The notes: generated by a model not told the origin, from the sequence alone. A DNA stretch of 64,000 bases from Chelatococcus sp. YT9 (GCF_018398315.1 NZ_JAHBRW010000001.1:2104001-2168000); one strand, 5' to 3'. Shown: positions 18,051-26,574, numbered from the stretch's first letter. Made by a program: numbers and translations.

Positions 18051-19364
18051 ATGGGCGGCGCTGGCGTCATCGACAATTTTCTCGGCACCTTCACCCGCTA
18101 CATCGACAGCGGGTTCGGCCTTCTCGGCGGCGAGGTCGCTTTCATTGCGACCACGCTCATCGTCATCGACGTGACGCTCGCCGCGCTGTTCTGGAGCTGG
18201 AGCGCGGACGACGACATCGTTGCGCGGCTCGTCAAGAAGACGCTGTTCGTCGGCGTCTTCGCCTATCTCATCGGCAACTGGAACAACCTTGCGAAGATTG
18301 TTTTCGACAGCTTCGTCGGGTTGGGGCTGAAAGCATCCGGCACGGGATTCACCGCGCAGGATTTGATGCGGCCCGGCAAGGTGGCGCAAACCGGCCTCGA
18401 CGCTGCCCGCCCGCTGCTCGACTCCATATCCGACCTTATGGGCTGGGTCGCGTTCTTCGAGAACTTCATTCAGATCGCGTGCCTATTGTTCGCCTGGGCG
18501 CTCGTCATCCTGGCGTTCTTCATCCTCGCCATCCAGCTTTTCGTGACGCTGATCGAGTTCAAGCTGTCCACGCTGGCCGGCTTCGTCCTGATCCCGTTCG
18601 GCCTGTTCGGCAAGACCGCCTTCATGGCCGAGAAGGTCATGGGGAACGTCATTTCGTCCGGCATCAAGGTTCTGGTGCTCGCCGTCATCGTCGGCATCGG
18701 CTCGACCCTGTTCTCGCAGTTCACGCAGGGCTTCGGTGGCCAGACGCCGAGCATCGACGACGCCATGGCCGTCGTGCTCGCCGCGTTGTCGCTCGTCGGG
18801 CTGGGCATCTTCGGACCCGGCATCGCATCCGGCCTTGTCAGCGGAGGCCCGCAACTCGGCGCGGGCGCGGCGGTCGGCACCGGGCTTGCCGTTGGCGGCG
18901 CGGCACTGGCCACAGGCGGCGCGGCCGGATTTGCAGCGAAGGCAGGCGCAGCCGCCGTGCGCGGTGGTGCAACCGCAGCCGGCGCAGCATCCGCCGCCTA
19001 TAGCCTTGGCTCGTTCGGAAATTCCGGTGCGGCAAGCGTCGCGTCCGGCCTGGGCGGCGTCGCGCGTGCCGCAGGCAGCGCGGCCACGTCACCGCTGCGC
19101 CGGGCAGCGGCAAGCGTCAAATCCAGCTTCTCCGAAGGCGTGAAGGCCGGGTTCGGCGCGACGGGCGGCACACCGCCCGCAGGTTCGGCCGACAGCTCGT
19201 CAGCATCCGCGCCTGCCGCTGGCGCATCGCCCGGCTGGGTGCAGCGGATGCGCCAGGGCGGCCACACGGCCCACGCGGTTCAGACAGCCGCGCATGCCGT
19301 CCGCTCCGGCGACAGCCACGCCTCCGGTTCTTCCGTCAACCTCTCTGAAAGCGACCGCACATGA
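18051..19364 (+). CDS. trbL: Conjugal transfer protein TrbL (VirB6 family)
   Basis: The polytopic inner-membrane channel component (437 aa). About six hydrophobic helices lie between residues 20 and 270. The C-terminal 160 residues are Ala/Gly/Ser-rich and of low complexity, as is common in TrbL. It starts three bases after the trbK stop, and its TGA overlaps the trbF start. The repetitive tail might form part of the cytoplasmic or periplasmic lining, but no function for it can be seen. Confidence 0.93.
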   Translation: MGGAGVIDNFLGTFTRYIDSGFGLLGGEVAFIATTLIVIDVTLAALFWSWSADDDIVARLVKKTLFVGVFAYLIGNWNNLAKIVFDSFVGLGLKASGTGFTAQDLMRPGKVAQTGLDAARPLLDSISDLMGWVAFFENFIQIACLLFAWALVILAFFILAIQLFVTLIEFKLSTLAGFVLIPFGLFGKTAFMAEKVMGNVISSGIKVLVLAVIVGIGSTLFSQFTQGFGGQTPSIDDAMAVVLAALSLVGLGIFGPGIASGLVSGGPQLGAGAAVGTGLAVGGAALATGGAAGFAAKAGAAAVRGGATAAGAASAAYSLGSFGNSGAASVASGLGGVARAAGSAATSPLRRAAASVKSSFSEGVKAGFGATGGTPPAGSADSSSASAPAAGASPGWVQRMRQGGHTAHAVQTAAHAVRSGDSHASGSSVNLSESDRT

Positions 19365-20050
19365 GCATCTTCAAGCGACCCGCCGTGCATTACGGCAAGA
19401 CCCCACAACCCGAAACGCCCTATCAGAAGACTGCACAGATTTGGGACGAGCGCATAGGCTCGGCCCGTATCCAGGCACACAACTGGCGCTATATGGCGTT
19501 CGGCTCCCTGATCCTGTCGGCCGGCTTCGCGTCCGCCCTTGTCTGGCAGACCGCGCGCGGGACCGTCGTGCCCTGGGTGGTGCAGGTTGACCGGCTCGGC
19601 CAGGCGCAGGCCATCGCGCCGGCCACCGCAGACTATCGCCCGACCGACCCGCAAGTGGCGTGGCACCTTGCCCGCTTCATCGAGCAGGTCAGGAGCATCC
19701 CGTCCGACCCCATCATTGTCCGCCAGAACTGGCTTCGCGCCTATGAGTGGACGACGGATCGCGGCGCGGCGGCGCTCAACGACTATGCCCGCGCGAACGA
19801 CCCGTTCACGAAAGTCGGCAAGCAACAGGTTTCCATCGAGGTTTCGAGCGTCATTCGCGCTTCGCCGGATAGCTTCCGCGTGGCCTGGACCGAGCAGCAC
19901 TATGAAGACGGCAAGCTCGCCAGGACCGAGCGATGGACCGCGATCCTGACCATCGTGATTCAGCCGCCGCGCGATGCCGACCGGCTCAAATCCAATCCGC
20001 TCGGAATCTACGTCAACGCAATTTCCTGGTCGCGGGAGATGAGCCAATGA
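19361..20050 (+). CDS. trbF: Conjugal transfer protein TrbF (VirB8 family)
   Basis: A bitopic inner-membrane protein (229 aa) that nucleates the mating channel. A cytoplasmic N-terminus (1-43) is followed by a single membrane helix (about 44-63) and a periplasmic VirB8-like domain. The segments YERW-like VPWVVQVD and RNW-like RQNWLRAYEW are typical of TrbF. Its ATG overlaps the trbL stop, and its own stop overlaps the trbG start. Confidence 0.93.
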   Translation: MSIFKRPAVHYGKTPQPETPYQKTAQIWDERIGSARIQAHNWRYMAFGSLILSAGFASALVWQTARGTVVPWVVQVDRLGQAQAIAPATADYRPTDPQVAWHLARFIEQVRSIPSDPIIVRQNWLRAYEWTTDRGAAALNDYARANDPFTKVGKQQVSIEVSSVIRASPDSFRVAWTEQHYEDGKLARTERWTAILTIVIQPPRDADRLKSNPLGIYVNAISWSREMSQ

Positions 20051-21000
20051 GAGCAGCCATCCCCACGCTCGCCGTTGCGCCCGTCCTGCTATCGGCGACC
20101 ATGCTTGCCGGTTGCGCGACCTACAAGCCGCCGCAGATCAGCTATGACGCTAACGTGCCGCCGTTGCCGGCGATCCCCGCGGCCGTCACCGACGACCGGC
20201 CGCGGCCGATCCATATCCCGCCCGCCTGGACCGTCGCGCGCGGCGGCCAGACCGCGAGCACAGCGGCGGGCCGCGTCGAGAACGCCAACGCCGCCGCTCG
20301 CGTGCAGCCGCGCCGCGAAGGCTATTACAACGCCATCCAGATTTATCCGTGGAGCGAAGGCGCGCTCTATCAGGTCTATGCCGCGCCCGGCCAGATCACC
20401 GACATTGCGCTAGAGCCGGGCGAGAGTCTGACCGGCGCGGGGTCGATTGCGGCCGGCGATACGGCCCGCTGGATTATTGGCGACACGGAATCCGGTTCGG
20501 GCATCACGCGCCGCGTCCATATCCTTGTGAAGCCGTCCCGGCCGGACATTACGACCAATCTTGTCGTGACCACCGACCGGCGCGTTTACATGCTGGAGCT
20601 GCGATCCGGCGAGAAGCCCTATATGCCTTCCGTCGCCTGGGCCTATCCGCAGCCACCAGCGAGCCAGCGCCAAGCCGTGCCTGCCACGCCGATTATTCCG
20701 GCCGTCGCCGCGCGCAACTATCGCTACGGCCTGACCGGCGATAATCCGGCGTGGAAGCCCGTCGCTGTCTATGATGACGGCAGGCGCGTCTATGTCGAGT
20801 TTCCGCGCGGCATCGTGCAGGGCGAAATGCCGCCGATCTTCGTGCTTGGCGCAGATGGCGAGGCACAGATCGTCAATAGCCGCATCCACCAAAACATCCT
20901 GATCGTGGACCGCCTGTTCGGCGCGGCCGAACTGCGCCTTGGCGGCGGCAAGCAGCAACAGACCGTCAGGATTGTCCGCACCGACGGGAGACCATCGTAA
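20047..21000 (+). CDS. trbG: Conjugal transfer protein TrbG (VirB9 family), lipoprotein
   Basis: A 317-residue component of the outer-membrane core complex. The N-terminus is a lipoprotein signal with lipobox LAGC and Cys23 as the acylation site. The conserved VirB9/TrbG C-terminal domain includes YRYGLTGDNPAW and IVQGEMPPIF. The ATG at 20047 is chosen because it overlaps the trbF stop (ATGA) and gives a proper signal sequence; longer in-frame extensions are not supported. It partners TrbI in the envelope-spanning complex. Confidence 0.94.
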   Translation: MRAAIPTLAVAPVLLSATMLAGCATYKPPQISYDANVPPLPAIPAAVTDDRPRPIHIPPAWTVARGGQTASTAAGRVENANAAARVQPRREGYYNAIQIYPWSEGALYQVYAAPGQITDIALEPGESLTGAGSIAAGDTARWIIGDTESGSGITRRVHILVKPSRPDITTNLVVTTDRRVYMLELRSGEKPYMPSVAWAYPQPPASQRQAVPATPIIPAVAARNYRYGLTGDNPAWKPVAVYDDGRRVYVEFPRGIVQGEMPPIFVLGADGEAQIVNSRIHQNILIVDRLFGAAELRLGGGKQQQTVRIVRTDGRPS

Positions 21001-22163
21001 TGACCGACGCTGAAACCAACGCCGCACCGATGCGGCTTCGTGCGGAAGCCCCGCGCGTCACTCGTCTGTCGCGCAAGGTGCTGGCCAGCGCCGCCGCCGT
21101 GGCGCTTGTCGGGATCGGCGGGACGCTGATCTATGCGCTCCAGACCCGCACGGGCGGCAATGGCGGCCAGGAGCTTTACTCGACTTCCAACCGCCAGCCC
21201 GCCGATGGGCTTGCCGGCCTGCCGCGCGACTATACCGGCCCAGTCCTGGGGCCTCCGCTCCCCGGCGACCTTGGCCGCCCGATCCTCGACGCGCAGAACA
21301 GGGGCCAGCCCGTCGCACCGCCGACGATCGCGACGCCGACCGTCGATCGCGCCGAGGAACGCCGGCTTGCCGAAGAAGAAGCCGCGCGCGTCAGTCGCGT
21401 CTTTTTCCAGACCGAGGCCCGCACCGGCAGCCCGGCAGCCGTTTTGCCGTCCGGTTCGACGACGCTGGGGATTCCCGGCCTCGACCTTGCCGGGCTTGCA
21501 GGGCAGCCCGGCCAACAGAGCGCACAGGACAAGCAGCTTGCTTTCCTCAATGCGCCCGTGGACCGCCGCACCACGTCGGCGGATCGTGTCATGGCTCCGG
21601 CATCGCCCTTCGTGCTCCAGGCCGGGGCCGTGATCGCGGCCGCGCTCATCACCGGCATCCGTTCCGATCTTCCGGGGCAGATCACGGCGCAAGTGACCGA
21701 GAACATCTATGACAGCCCGACCGGCCGCATCCTGCTCGTGCCGCAGGGCACGCGGATCATCGGCCAGTATGACAACGCCGTTCAGTTCGGCCAGCGCCGC
21801 GTGCTGCTCGTCTGGAATCGGCTCATCCTGCCGAACGGCCGCTCGCTCGTTCTGGAGCGCCAGCCCGGCGCGGATAGCCAGGGCTATGCCGGGCTTGAGG
21901 ATGGCGTCGATTATCACTGGTGGGATTTGGCCAAGGCCGCCGGCCTTTCGACGCTGCTTTCGGTCGGAGCCGAGCTTGCCGTTGACGACGACGACAGGCT
22001 GTTGCGCGCCATCCGAAACGGCGGTCAGGACACCATCAACGACGCTGGCCAGCAGATCATCCGTCGTCAGCTCAATGTCGCGCCGACGCTCACCATCCGG
22101 CCGGGCTTCCCCGTCCGCGTCATCGTCACCCGAGACCTTGTGCTCGAACCCTACAGAGGTTGA
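21000..22163 (+). CDS. trbI: Conjugal transfer protein TrbI (VirB10 family)
   Basis: The VirB10-like protein (387 aa) that spans the periplasm between both membranes. A short cytoplasmic tail is followed by one membrane helix at about residues 28-47, a flexible Pro-rich linker and the conserved C-terminal beta-barrel domain containing IPGTRI-like VPQGTRIIGQYD and GYAGLEDGVDYHW. Its ATG shares the last A of the trbG stop (TAATG). It is the last core trb gene here and is followed by a DUF2274 gene after two bases. Confidence 0.95.
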   Translation: MTDAETNAAPMRLRAEAPRVTRLSRKVLASAAAVALVGIGGTLIYALQTRTGGNGGQELYSTSNRQPADGLAGLPRDYTGPVLGPPLPGDLGRPILDAQNRGQPVAPPTIATPTVDRAEERRLAEEEAARVSRVFFQTEARTGSPAAVLPSGSTTLGIPGLDLAGLAGQPGQQSAQDKQLAFLNAPVDRRTTSADRVMAPASPFVLQAGAVIAAALITGIRSDLPGQITAQVTENIYDSPTGRILLVPQGTRIIGQYDNAVQFGQRRVLLVWNRLILPNGRSLVLERQPGADSQGYAGLEDGVDYHWWDLAKAAGLSTLLSVGAELAVDDDDRLLRAIRNGGQDTINDAGQQIIRRQLNVAPTLTIRPGFPVRVIVTRDLVLEPYRG

Positions 22164-22165
22164 CC

Positions 22166-22387
22166 ATGGCAAAGCTGAAACTCGGTGTGATCCCTGACGA
22201 CAAGCCCGCGAAGATCACGCTGGAGTTGCCCGCGCCGCTCCATCGCGATCTTGTCGCATATGCCGAAATCCTGGCCCGCGAGACGGGCCAGCCCGCTACC
22301 GATCCCATGAAGTTGATTGTGCCGATGCTCGAAAGATTCATCGCCTCGGATCGCGGCTTCGCAAAAGCCCGGCGCTCGGCCGGCTAA
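22166..22387 (+). CDS. DUF2274 protein at the end of the trb operon
   Basis: A 73-residue protein with the DUF2274 pattern (KLKLGVIPDDKPAKITLELP, then AYAEILARETG). It regularly follows trbI in alphaproteobacterial ICEs. The predicted structure, a short strand followed by two helices, resembles a ribbon-helix-helix DNA-binding fold, so a regulatory role is possible but untested. The ATG two bases after the trbI stop is preferred over a TTG six bases earlier. Confidence 0.8.
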   Translation: MAKLKLGVIPDDKPAKITLELPAPLHRDLVAYAEILARETGQPATDPMKLIVPMLERFIASDRGFAKARRSAG

Positions 22388-22533
22388 CGCACTGGCGGCG
22401 GTCGACAGCAGGGGTGCCGCCAGAACGACAGCGCGAATGCGGCACGCTACAGGCCGCCGACACCCCTCCATGCTTCGCCTAATTCCGGGGCTTTCAGCCG
22501 TCCGGAATCTCGCAGCGAACCACGGAGGATTTC

Positions 22534-22851
22534 ATGCGCAAGAAACGTCATCGCGACGTTAGAGGCCGACCGCGTCGGGTCGCCCCGGAAACGCTTCCCA
22601 AAGACCTTTACGACTATGAGGACGATCCCTTGCCAACTGGCGGCAGGCGGCGAGGCAACACGCCGCTTCTCGGCCCAAACGGCAAGGAAATGCGCGTCAC
22701 CGACGACTGGCCCGACTACGTTCCCGTCACCGAGGCCGAGATTGACGTGTTCGAGCGTTGGTTCGGCGATGTTTTCGACGAGCTGCTTAGCCCAGAAAGG
22801 GCACGAAACGGCTTGCATATCTTATCAGAAATTGATAAGAAAAAGCCATGA
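22534..22851 (+). CDS. Hypothetical ICE protein, first gene of the recombinase operon
   Basis: A 105-residue protein of unknown function. The N-terminus is very basic (MRKKRHRDVRGRPRR) and the rest is acidic with a conserved-looking segment TEAEIDVFERWFGDVF. GGAGG lies six bases before the ATG. Its stop overlaps the next start by ATGA (22848-22851), so it begins a chain of four translationally coupled genes that ends with the recombinase. I do not recognise the family; the basic N-terminus would suit nucleic-acid contact. Confidence 0.7.
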   Translation: MRKKRHRDVRGRPRRVAPETLPKDLYDYEDDPLPTGGRRRGNTPLLGPNGKEMRVTDDWPDYVPVTEAEIDVFERWFGDVFDELLSPERARNGLHILSEIDKKKP

Positions 22852-23201
22852 GCGAGGATCGCGATCCGAACCTCGACACGCTTCTGGACCTCGACGGCCA
22901 GGTACTCGTTGTCGATCCCAAAGGCGGCCATTGGGTGAAGTTCGTCGTCACCCGCGTTCCGGCGTCACGGGAGAAGCCGCACGGCCTTGATTACTCGCTC
23001 ACGCTTCACGGGCCTTCGGGCGAACGGCTGGTCGGCTTCGATAACGCCCATCCGGTCGGCCGAGGCGGGCGCGGCGAGCCGATGGACCATCGGCATCGCC
23101 TCCAGACCGTGAAGCCTTACGCCTACGAGGATGCGGCCATGCTGCTGGCCGACTTCTGGCAGGCGGTGGACGCGGTGTTGAAGGAGCGAGGCGTAATATG
23201 A
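22848..23201 (+). CDS. Probable toxin of TumE type (DUF6516-like)
   Basis: A 117-residue protein with an N-terminal pattern GGHWVKFVVTRV and a later charged LHGPSGERLVGFDNAHP segment, resembling the TumE/DUF6516 toxin family. The order toxin first, then a helix-turn-helix antitoxin overlapping by four bases (23198-23201), is what is known for TumE-TumA pairs. Its RNase or other target cannot be seen from sequence. In an ICE such a pair would favour element retention. The family call rests on pattern recognition without an alignment, so it is moderate. Confidence 0.55.
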   Translation: MSEDRDPNLDTLLDLDGQVLVVDPKGGHWVKFVVTRVPASREKPHGLDYSLTLHGPSGERLVGFDNAHPVGRGGRGEPMDHRHRLQTVKPYAYEDAAMLLADFWQAVDAVLKERGVI

Positions 23202-23596
23202 CCACCTTGAAAGTCGGGATTGCCGACTATGAAGAAATGAAGGCCCGCACCATGCGGATTGCCAAGGGCGAGGAAAAGCCCGCGCCCGGCGACCCGAAGG
23301 TGTGGTTCCCGTCCACGGAGTCTTTCGCCAAGGTTCTGTCGGCCGGAAATCGCGAATTGCTTCGCGTCATCGCCGAGAAGGCCCCGGCCTCGCTGGAGGA
23401 ACTGTCGGAGATCACTGGACGAGCCATATCCAACCTGTCGCGCACCATGAAGACGATGGAGAGCTATGGCCTTGTCCGTCTGGAAAAAGGTCAGGGCCGC
23501 CGCCTTGCACCGAAGGTCGTCCATGATCGTGTGGAACTGGCATTGCCTCTTATCGATCGCGCCGAATCCATGAAGGCTTTGGGAGGCCGCTCATGA
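23198..23596 (+). CDS. Helix-turn-helix protein, probable TumA-type antitoxin
   Basis: A 132-residue protein with a winged helix-turn-helix in its second half (LEELSEITGRAISNLSRTMK, about residues 66-85, then GLVRLEKGQGRR as a wing). This matches the HVO_A0114-type DNA-binding proteins that act as antitoxins or autorepressors beside DUF6516 toxins. It overlaps the putative toxin upstream and the recombinase downstream by four bases each. An alternative is that it is simply the regulator of recombinase expression. Confidence 0.65.
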   Translation: MTTLKVGIADYEEMKARTMRIAKGEEKPAPGDPKVWFPSTESFAKVLSAGNRELLRVIAEKAPASLEELSEITGRAISNLSRTMKTMESYGLVRLEKGQGRRLAPKVVHDRVELALPLIDRAESMKALGGRS

Positions 23597-25290
23597 ACAT
23601 TCACAGCCCCAATGTAGCTACCTTGCGCGCCGCGCTCTATCTTCGCGTCTCGACCGCCCGGCAGGCCGAGCATGACATTTCCATTCCCGATCAGAAGCGG
23701 CAGGGCGAAGCCTATTGCGAGGCGCGCGGCTATCAGCTTGTCGAAACATTCGTGGAACCGGGCAATAGCGCCACAAACGACCGCCGCCCGGAGTTCCAGC
23801 GGATGATAGAGGCTGCCACGGCCAAGCCTCCCGCATTCGATGTTGTCGTGGTCCACAGCTTCTCGCGCTTCTTCCGCGATGAATTTGAAATGGAGTTCTA
23901 CTATCGGAAGCTGGCGAAGAACGGCGTCAAGCTCGTCTCCATCACCCAGGAGCTTGGCGACGATCCGATCCACGACATGATGCGGCGGATCATGTCCTTG
24001 TTCGATGAATATCAATCCAAGGAGAACGCCAAGCACGTCCTGCGCGCCATGAACGAGAACGCCCGGCAAGGCTTCTGGAACGGCGCACGGCCGCCTATCG
24101 GCTATCGCATCGTCGCGGCCGAGCAGCGGGGAGCGAAGATCAAGAAGAAGCTGGAGATCGACCCGCTGCACGCCGATACCGTGCGAATGATCTATCGCCT
24201 ATTCCTTGAAGGCGACGGCACGGCCGGCGCGATGGGCGTCAAAGCCATCGCCACCTATCTCAACGAGCGCCGTATGTTCACCCGCGACGGTGGACGGTGG
24301 GGGCTGGCGCAAATCCATGCCATCCTGACCCGAACCACCTATATCGGCGAGCACAGGTTCAATACGCGCTCGCACAAGGACCGTGAGAAAAAGCCGGAGA
24401 ACGAGGTCGCCATCATGGCGGTGCCGCCTTTGATCGAGCGCGAGACGTTCGATGCGGTGCAGGCCCGCTTGAAATCCCGCAACCCCATGGTGACGCCCTC
24501 GCGCGTCTCCAGCGGCCCCACGCTGCTGACCGGCATCTGCTTCTGCGCCAAGTGTGGGGGCGCAATGACGCTGCGCACCGGCCGAGGCAGCGCTGGCGGC
24601 ACATATCGCTACTACACCTGCTCGACCAAGGCGCGGCAAGGCAAGACCGGCTGCAAGGGCCGCACGATCCCGATGGACAAGCTGGACCATCTTGTTGCCG
24701 ATCATATCGGGGATCGCCTGCTCTTGCCCAAGCGGCTGGAAACCATCCTCGCCAGCGTCATTGACCGGCGGCAGGAGCGCACCGAGCGTCGTCGTGAGCA
24801 CTTGGCCGAGCTTCAAAGGCGAATCACCGAAACCGATCAGCGACTCGGACGTCTCTTTGACGCCATCGAAGCCGGCATGGTGGACAAGGACGATGCAATG
24901 GCGAAAGAGCGCATGGCGAGCCTCAAGGCGCTGCGGGATCAAGCAGCCGCCGACGCCGAGCGCACGCAACTCGCGCTGGATAGTTCGGGCAATCAGGGCA
25001 TCACCCCCGACATGCTCAAGGGGTTCGCCCTTAAGGCCCGTGAACGGATCAAGCTCAACGATGGCGGCTATCGGCGGGACCACCTGCGCGCGCTGGCACA
25101 GCGCGTCGAGGTCGCGGACGACGAGGTCCGCATCATGGGATCGAGGTCGGAATTGCTGCGAACGCTGGTCGCCGCTTCAAGCGTAGAAACGGCGGCGTTC
25201 GGCGTTCATAGTTCTGTTCTGAAATGGCGCGCCCGGCACGATTCGAACGTGCGACCTTTGCCTTCGGAGGGCAACGCTCTATCCAGCTGA
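23593..25290 (+). CDS. Large serine recombinase (ICE integrase)
   Basis: A 565-residue large serine recombinase. The N-terminal catalytic domain (about 12-150) has nucleophile Ser20 in YLRVST and the SFSRFFRD segment with Arg92/Arg95. A recombinase domain follows (about 165-290), then a zinc ribbon with Cys318, Cys321, Cys343 and Cys354, then a coiled coil (about 385-450). The last 21 codons (from 25225) lie on the complement of the tRNA-Arg gene and encode the familiar ARHDSNVRPLPSEG sequence. Its 3' end is thus fixed by the integration site. The ATG overlaps the preceding stop as ATGA. It most likely integrates and excises this element. Confidence 0.92.
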   Translation: MNIHSPNVATLRAALYLRVSTARQAEHDISIPDQKRQGEAYCEARGYQLVETFVEPGNSATNDRRPEFQRMIEAATAKPPAFDVVVVHSFSRFFRDEFEMEFYYRKLAKNGVKLVSITQELGDDPIHDMMRRIMSLFDEYQSKENAKHVLRAMNENARQGFWNGARPPIGYRIVAAEQRGAKIKKKLEIDPLHADTVRMIYRLFLEGDGTAGAMGVKAIATYLNERRMFTRDGGRWGLAQIHAILTRTTYIGEHRFNTRSHKDREKKPENEVAIMAVPPLIERETFDAVQARLKSRNPMVTPSRVSSGPTLLTGICFCAKCGGAMTLRTGRGSAGGTYRYYTCSTKARQGKTGCKGRTIPMDKLDHLVADHIGDRLLLPKRLETILASVIDRRQERTERRREHLAELQRRITETDQRLGRLFDAIEAGMVDKDDAMAKERMASLKALRDQAAADAERTQLALDSSGNQGITPDMLKGFALKARERIKLNDGGYRRDHLRALAQRVEVADDEVRIMGSRSELLRTLVAASSVETAAFGVHSSVLKWRARHDSNVRPLPSEGNALSS

Positions 25291-25301
25291 GCTACGGGCG
25301 C
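25225..25301 (-). tRNA. tRNA-Arg (anticodon CCG), ICE attachment site
   Basis: Read on the minus strand, 77 bases fold as a tRNA: acceptor arms GCGCCCG and CGGGCGC, T8-A9, D stem GCTC/GAGC, anticodon stem TTGCC/GGCAA with loop CTCCGAA (anticodon CCG, codon CGG), T stem GCACG/CGTGC with loop TTCGAAT, discriminator G and an encoded CCA. Its 3' end faces the ICE, so integration leaves a functional tRNA gene. The recombinase ORF reads through its 3' half in antisense. Confidence 0.95.
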
Positions 25302-25403
25302 CTTCAGGTTGCGGGGCATCACCCGCGACTTGGTAAGGTGGCCGCAACCTAGCTCAGCCATGGCATCTCTGTAAATGGGCTTTGTCGCAAATCGTCACCC
25401 GGT

Positions 25404-25432
25404 GGGAACAAGCGCCCTATGGCGCTGTTCCC
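25404..25432. other. Strong hairpin next to the tRNA/ICE junction
   Basis: GGGAACAAGCGCC (25404-25416) and GGCGCTGTTCCC (25421-25432) pair over 12 positions with one bulged A and a CTAT loop. No T-run follows on either strand, so a classic terminator is not supported. It lies about 100 bases beyond the tRNA 5' end, in the 244-base non-coding gap before the PPC-domain gene. No other feature is evident in that gap. Confidence 0.5.
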
Positions 25433-25545
25433 CCTGTGGATTGCGGCACCAACGCGGCGAGCGGCCCGGAGAGTTCATGCGGAGGGTTGCGCGAAGACGG
25501 GGAGGAGCGTGGTGCTAGCGTGAGGCCGGCGCCTCAGGAGGAGCG

Positions 25546-25989
25546 ATGAAGAGCCAATTGCTCAACAATGCGGACGGACAGAGAATATTTGTGGTCGTGC
25601 TCGAGCAAGGCGACGAGGCGATGGCGTGCATCGAGCGCTTTGCCGCCGAGAACAGCCTCTCTGCCGCCCAGGTCACCGCGATAGGTGCCTTTAGGAAGGC
25701 TAAGCTCCAGTACTTCGATTGGGACAGCAAGGCCTACCTGGATATTCCTGTGGACGAGCAGGCGGAGGTCGCGTCTCTCATAGGGGACATCGCTCTTTCT
25801 CCCGAGGGCAAGCCCGCGCTTCATCTCCACGCAGTCCTCGGCCTACGCGACGGGCGCGCGGTTGCCGGGCATTTCGCATCCGGCTCTGTCCGGCCGACGC
25901 TGGAGGTCATGATAAGCGAGGCTCCGCGCCATTTGCAGAAAGCCTTCGATCCGCAATCGGGCCTCGCTCTCATCAAACCGCAGCCTTAA
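25546..25989 (+). CDS. PPC (DUF296) domain protein
   Basis: A 147-residue protein made of one PPC/DUF296 domain, the trimeric fold also found in plant AT-hook proteins and in stand-alone bacterial proteins. Visible family features are the GAFRKAKLQYFDW strand pair, the LHLHAVLGLRDGRAVAGH core with His residues that could bind metal, and GSVRPTLEVMI. AGGAGGAG lies just before the ATG. The bacterial single-domain members have no settled function. It is the first chromosomal gene beyond the ICE and appears monocistronic. Confidence 0.8.
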   Translation: MKSQLLNNADGQRIFVVVLEQGDEAMACIERFAAENSLSAAQVTAIGAFRKAKLQYFDWDSKAYLDIPVDEQAEVASLIGDIALSPEGKPALHLHAVLGLRDGRAVAGHFASGSVRPTLEVMISEAPRHLQKAFDPQSGLALIKPQP

Positions 25990-25999
25990 GCCACTCTCG

Positions 26000-26317
26000 C
26001 TAGTGCGCTCGCTGTTCAGCCGCGTTACGTTTGCGTGTCGCTGCTGCCTTCTTGGCGGAGGCGGAACGCTCAGCCGGGCTGCGCGCGGCCGCGGCCTTGC
26101 CGCCGAGCTTCCCGCCTTTCTTGGCAGCCACGTGCGTGTCCGGCTTTCCGCGGCCGGAGCCGCTTTTATTGCCGCCTCCGCTTTCCGCGTTGACAGTAGC
26201 CCAGGCACGCCGCTCAGCCTCTTTCTCGCCGACGCCACGGCTTTCGTAGCTTTCCTCGATATGTTCGGCCTTGCGCTTCTGCTTGTCGGTATAGGCGGAT
26301 TTATCGCCGCGTGGCAT
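26000..26317 (-). CDS. Small basic Lys/Ala-rich protein (annotated elsewhere as plasmid stabilization protein)
   Basis: A 105-residue protein starting MPRGDKSAYTDKQKRKAEHI, with a conserved N-terminal half (residues 1-45) and a Gly/Ser then Lys/Ala/Arg-rich C-terminal half resembling histone-like tails. Proteins of this type are common in Hyphomicrobiales and often carry the label plasmid stabilization protein without experimental basis. A GGGAGA site precedes the ATG at 26317; a longer in-frame extension to 26470 lacks family resemblance. It converges with the PPC gene. DNA binding is plausible from composition only. Confidence 0.75.
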   Translation of the reverse strand: MPRGDKSAYTDKQKRKAEHIEESYESRGVGEKEAERRAWATVNAESGGGNKSGSGRGKPDTHVAAKKGGKLGGKAAAARSPAERSASAKKAAATRKRNAAEQRAH

Positions 26318-26574
26318 GGCATTCTCCCTAGATACCGTGATCTTCCCGAAGAACCGTCCTTGCGCTCCGCTGTTCCCTGTCTGCGCCTTATTTGTCGGGG
26401 ATTGTTCCGTGAGATGTGACGCGGTGCACAGCAAGCAACGTTGGGGCGCGCCATCATGTCGGTCTATCATGGGATACCCGCGATCGGTTGAATCGCGCCT
26501 CCCTCAGCCCACGGGGCCAGTCGTCCATGTCGCCATTTGAGCTTCCCCGCACCAGCGAACAACTTCCCGAAGCG

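Larger units (their letters stand above)
1..25301. mobile_element. Integrative conjugative element, right-hand portion (left end outside window)
   Basis: A relaxase, a coupling protein, a full set of trb mating-pair genes and a large serine recombinase lie together and end inside a tRNA-Arg gene, beyond which the sequence is ordinary chromosome. This is the layout of trb-type ICEs of alphaproteobacteria. The right boundary is placed in the tRNA because the recombinase frame continues through the tRNA 3' half. The exact attachment core cannot be fixed because the left junction is not in the window. The backbone is interrupted between 2231 and 9076 by metabolic cargo. One backbone gene, trbE, is frameshifted, so transfer ability is doubtful. 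Confidence 0.85.

Noticed and set aside
20790-22172. Long open frame on the minus strand opposite trbG/trbI, and similar long antisense frames at 11910-12776, 15738-16979 and 41536-42756
   Set aside because: They lie opposite well-identified genes, lack family motifs and arise from the GC-rich third codon position of the real genes.
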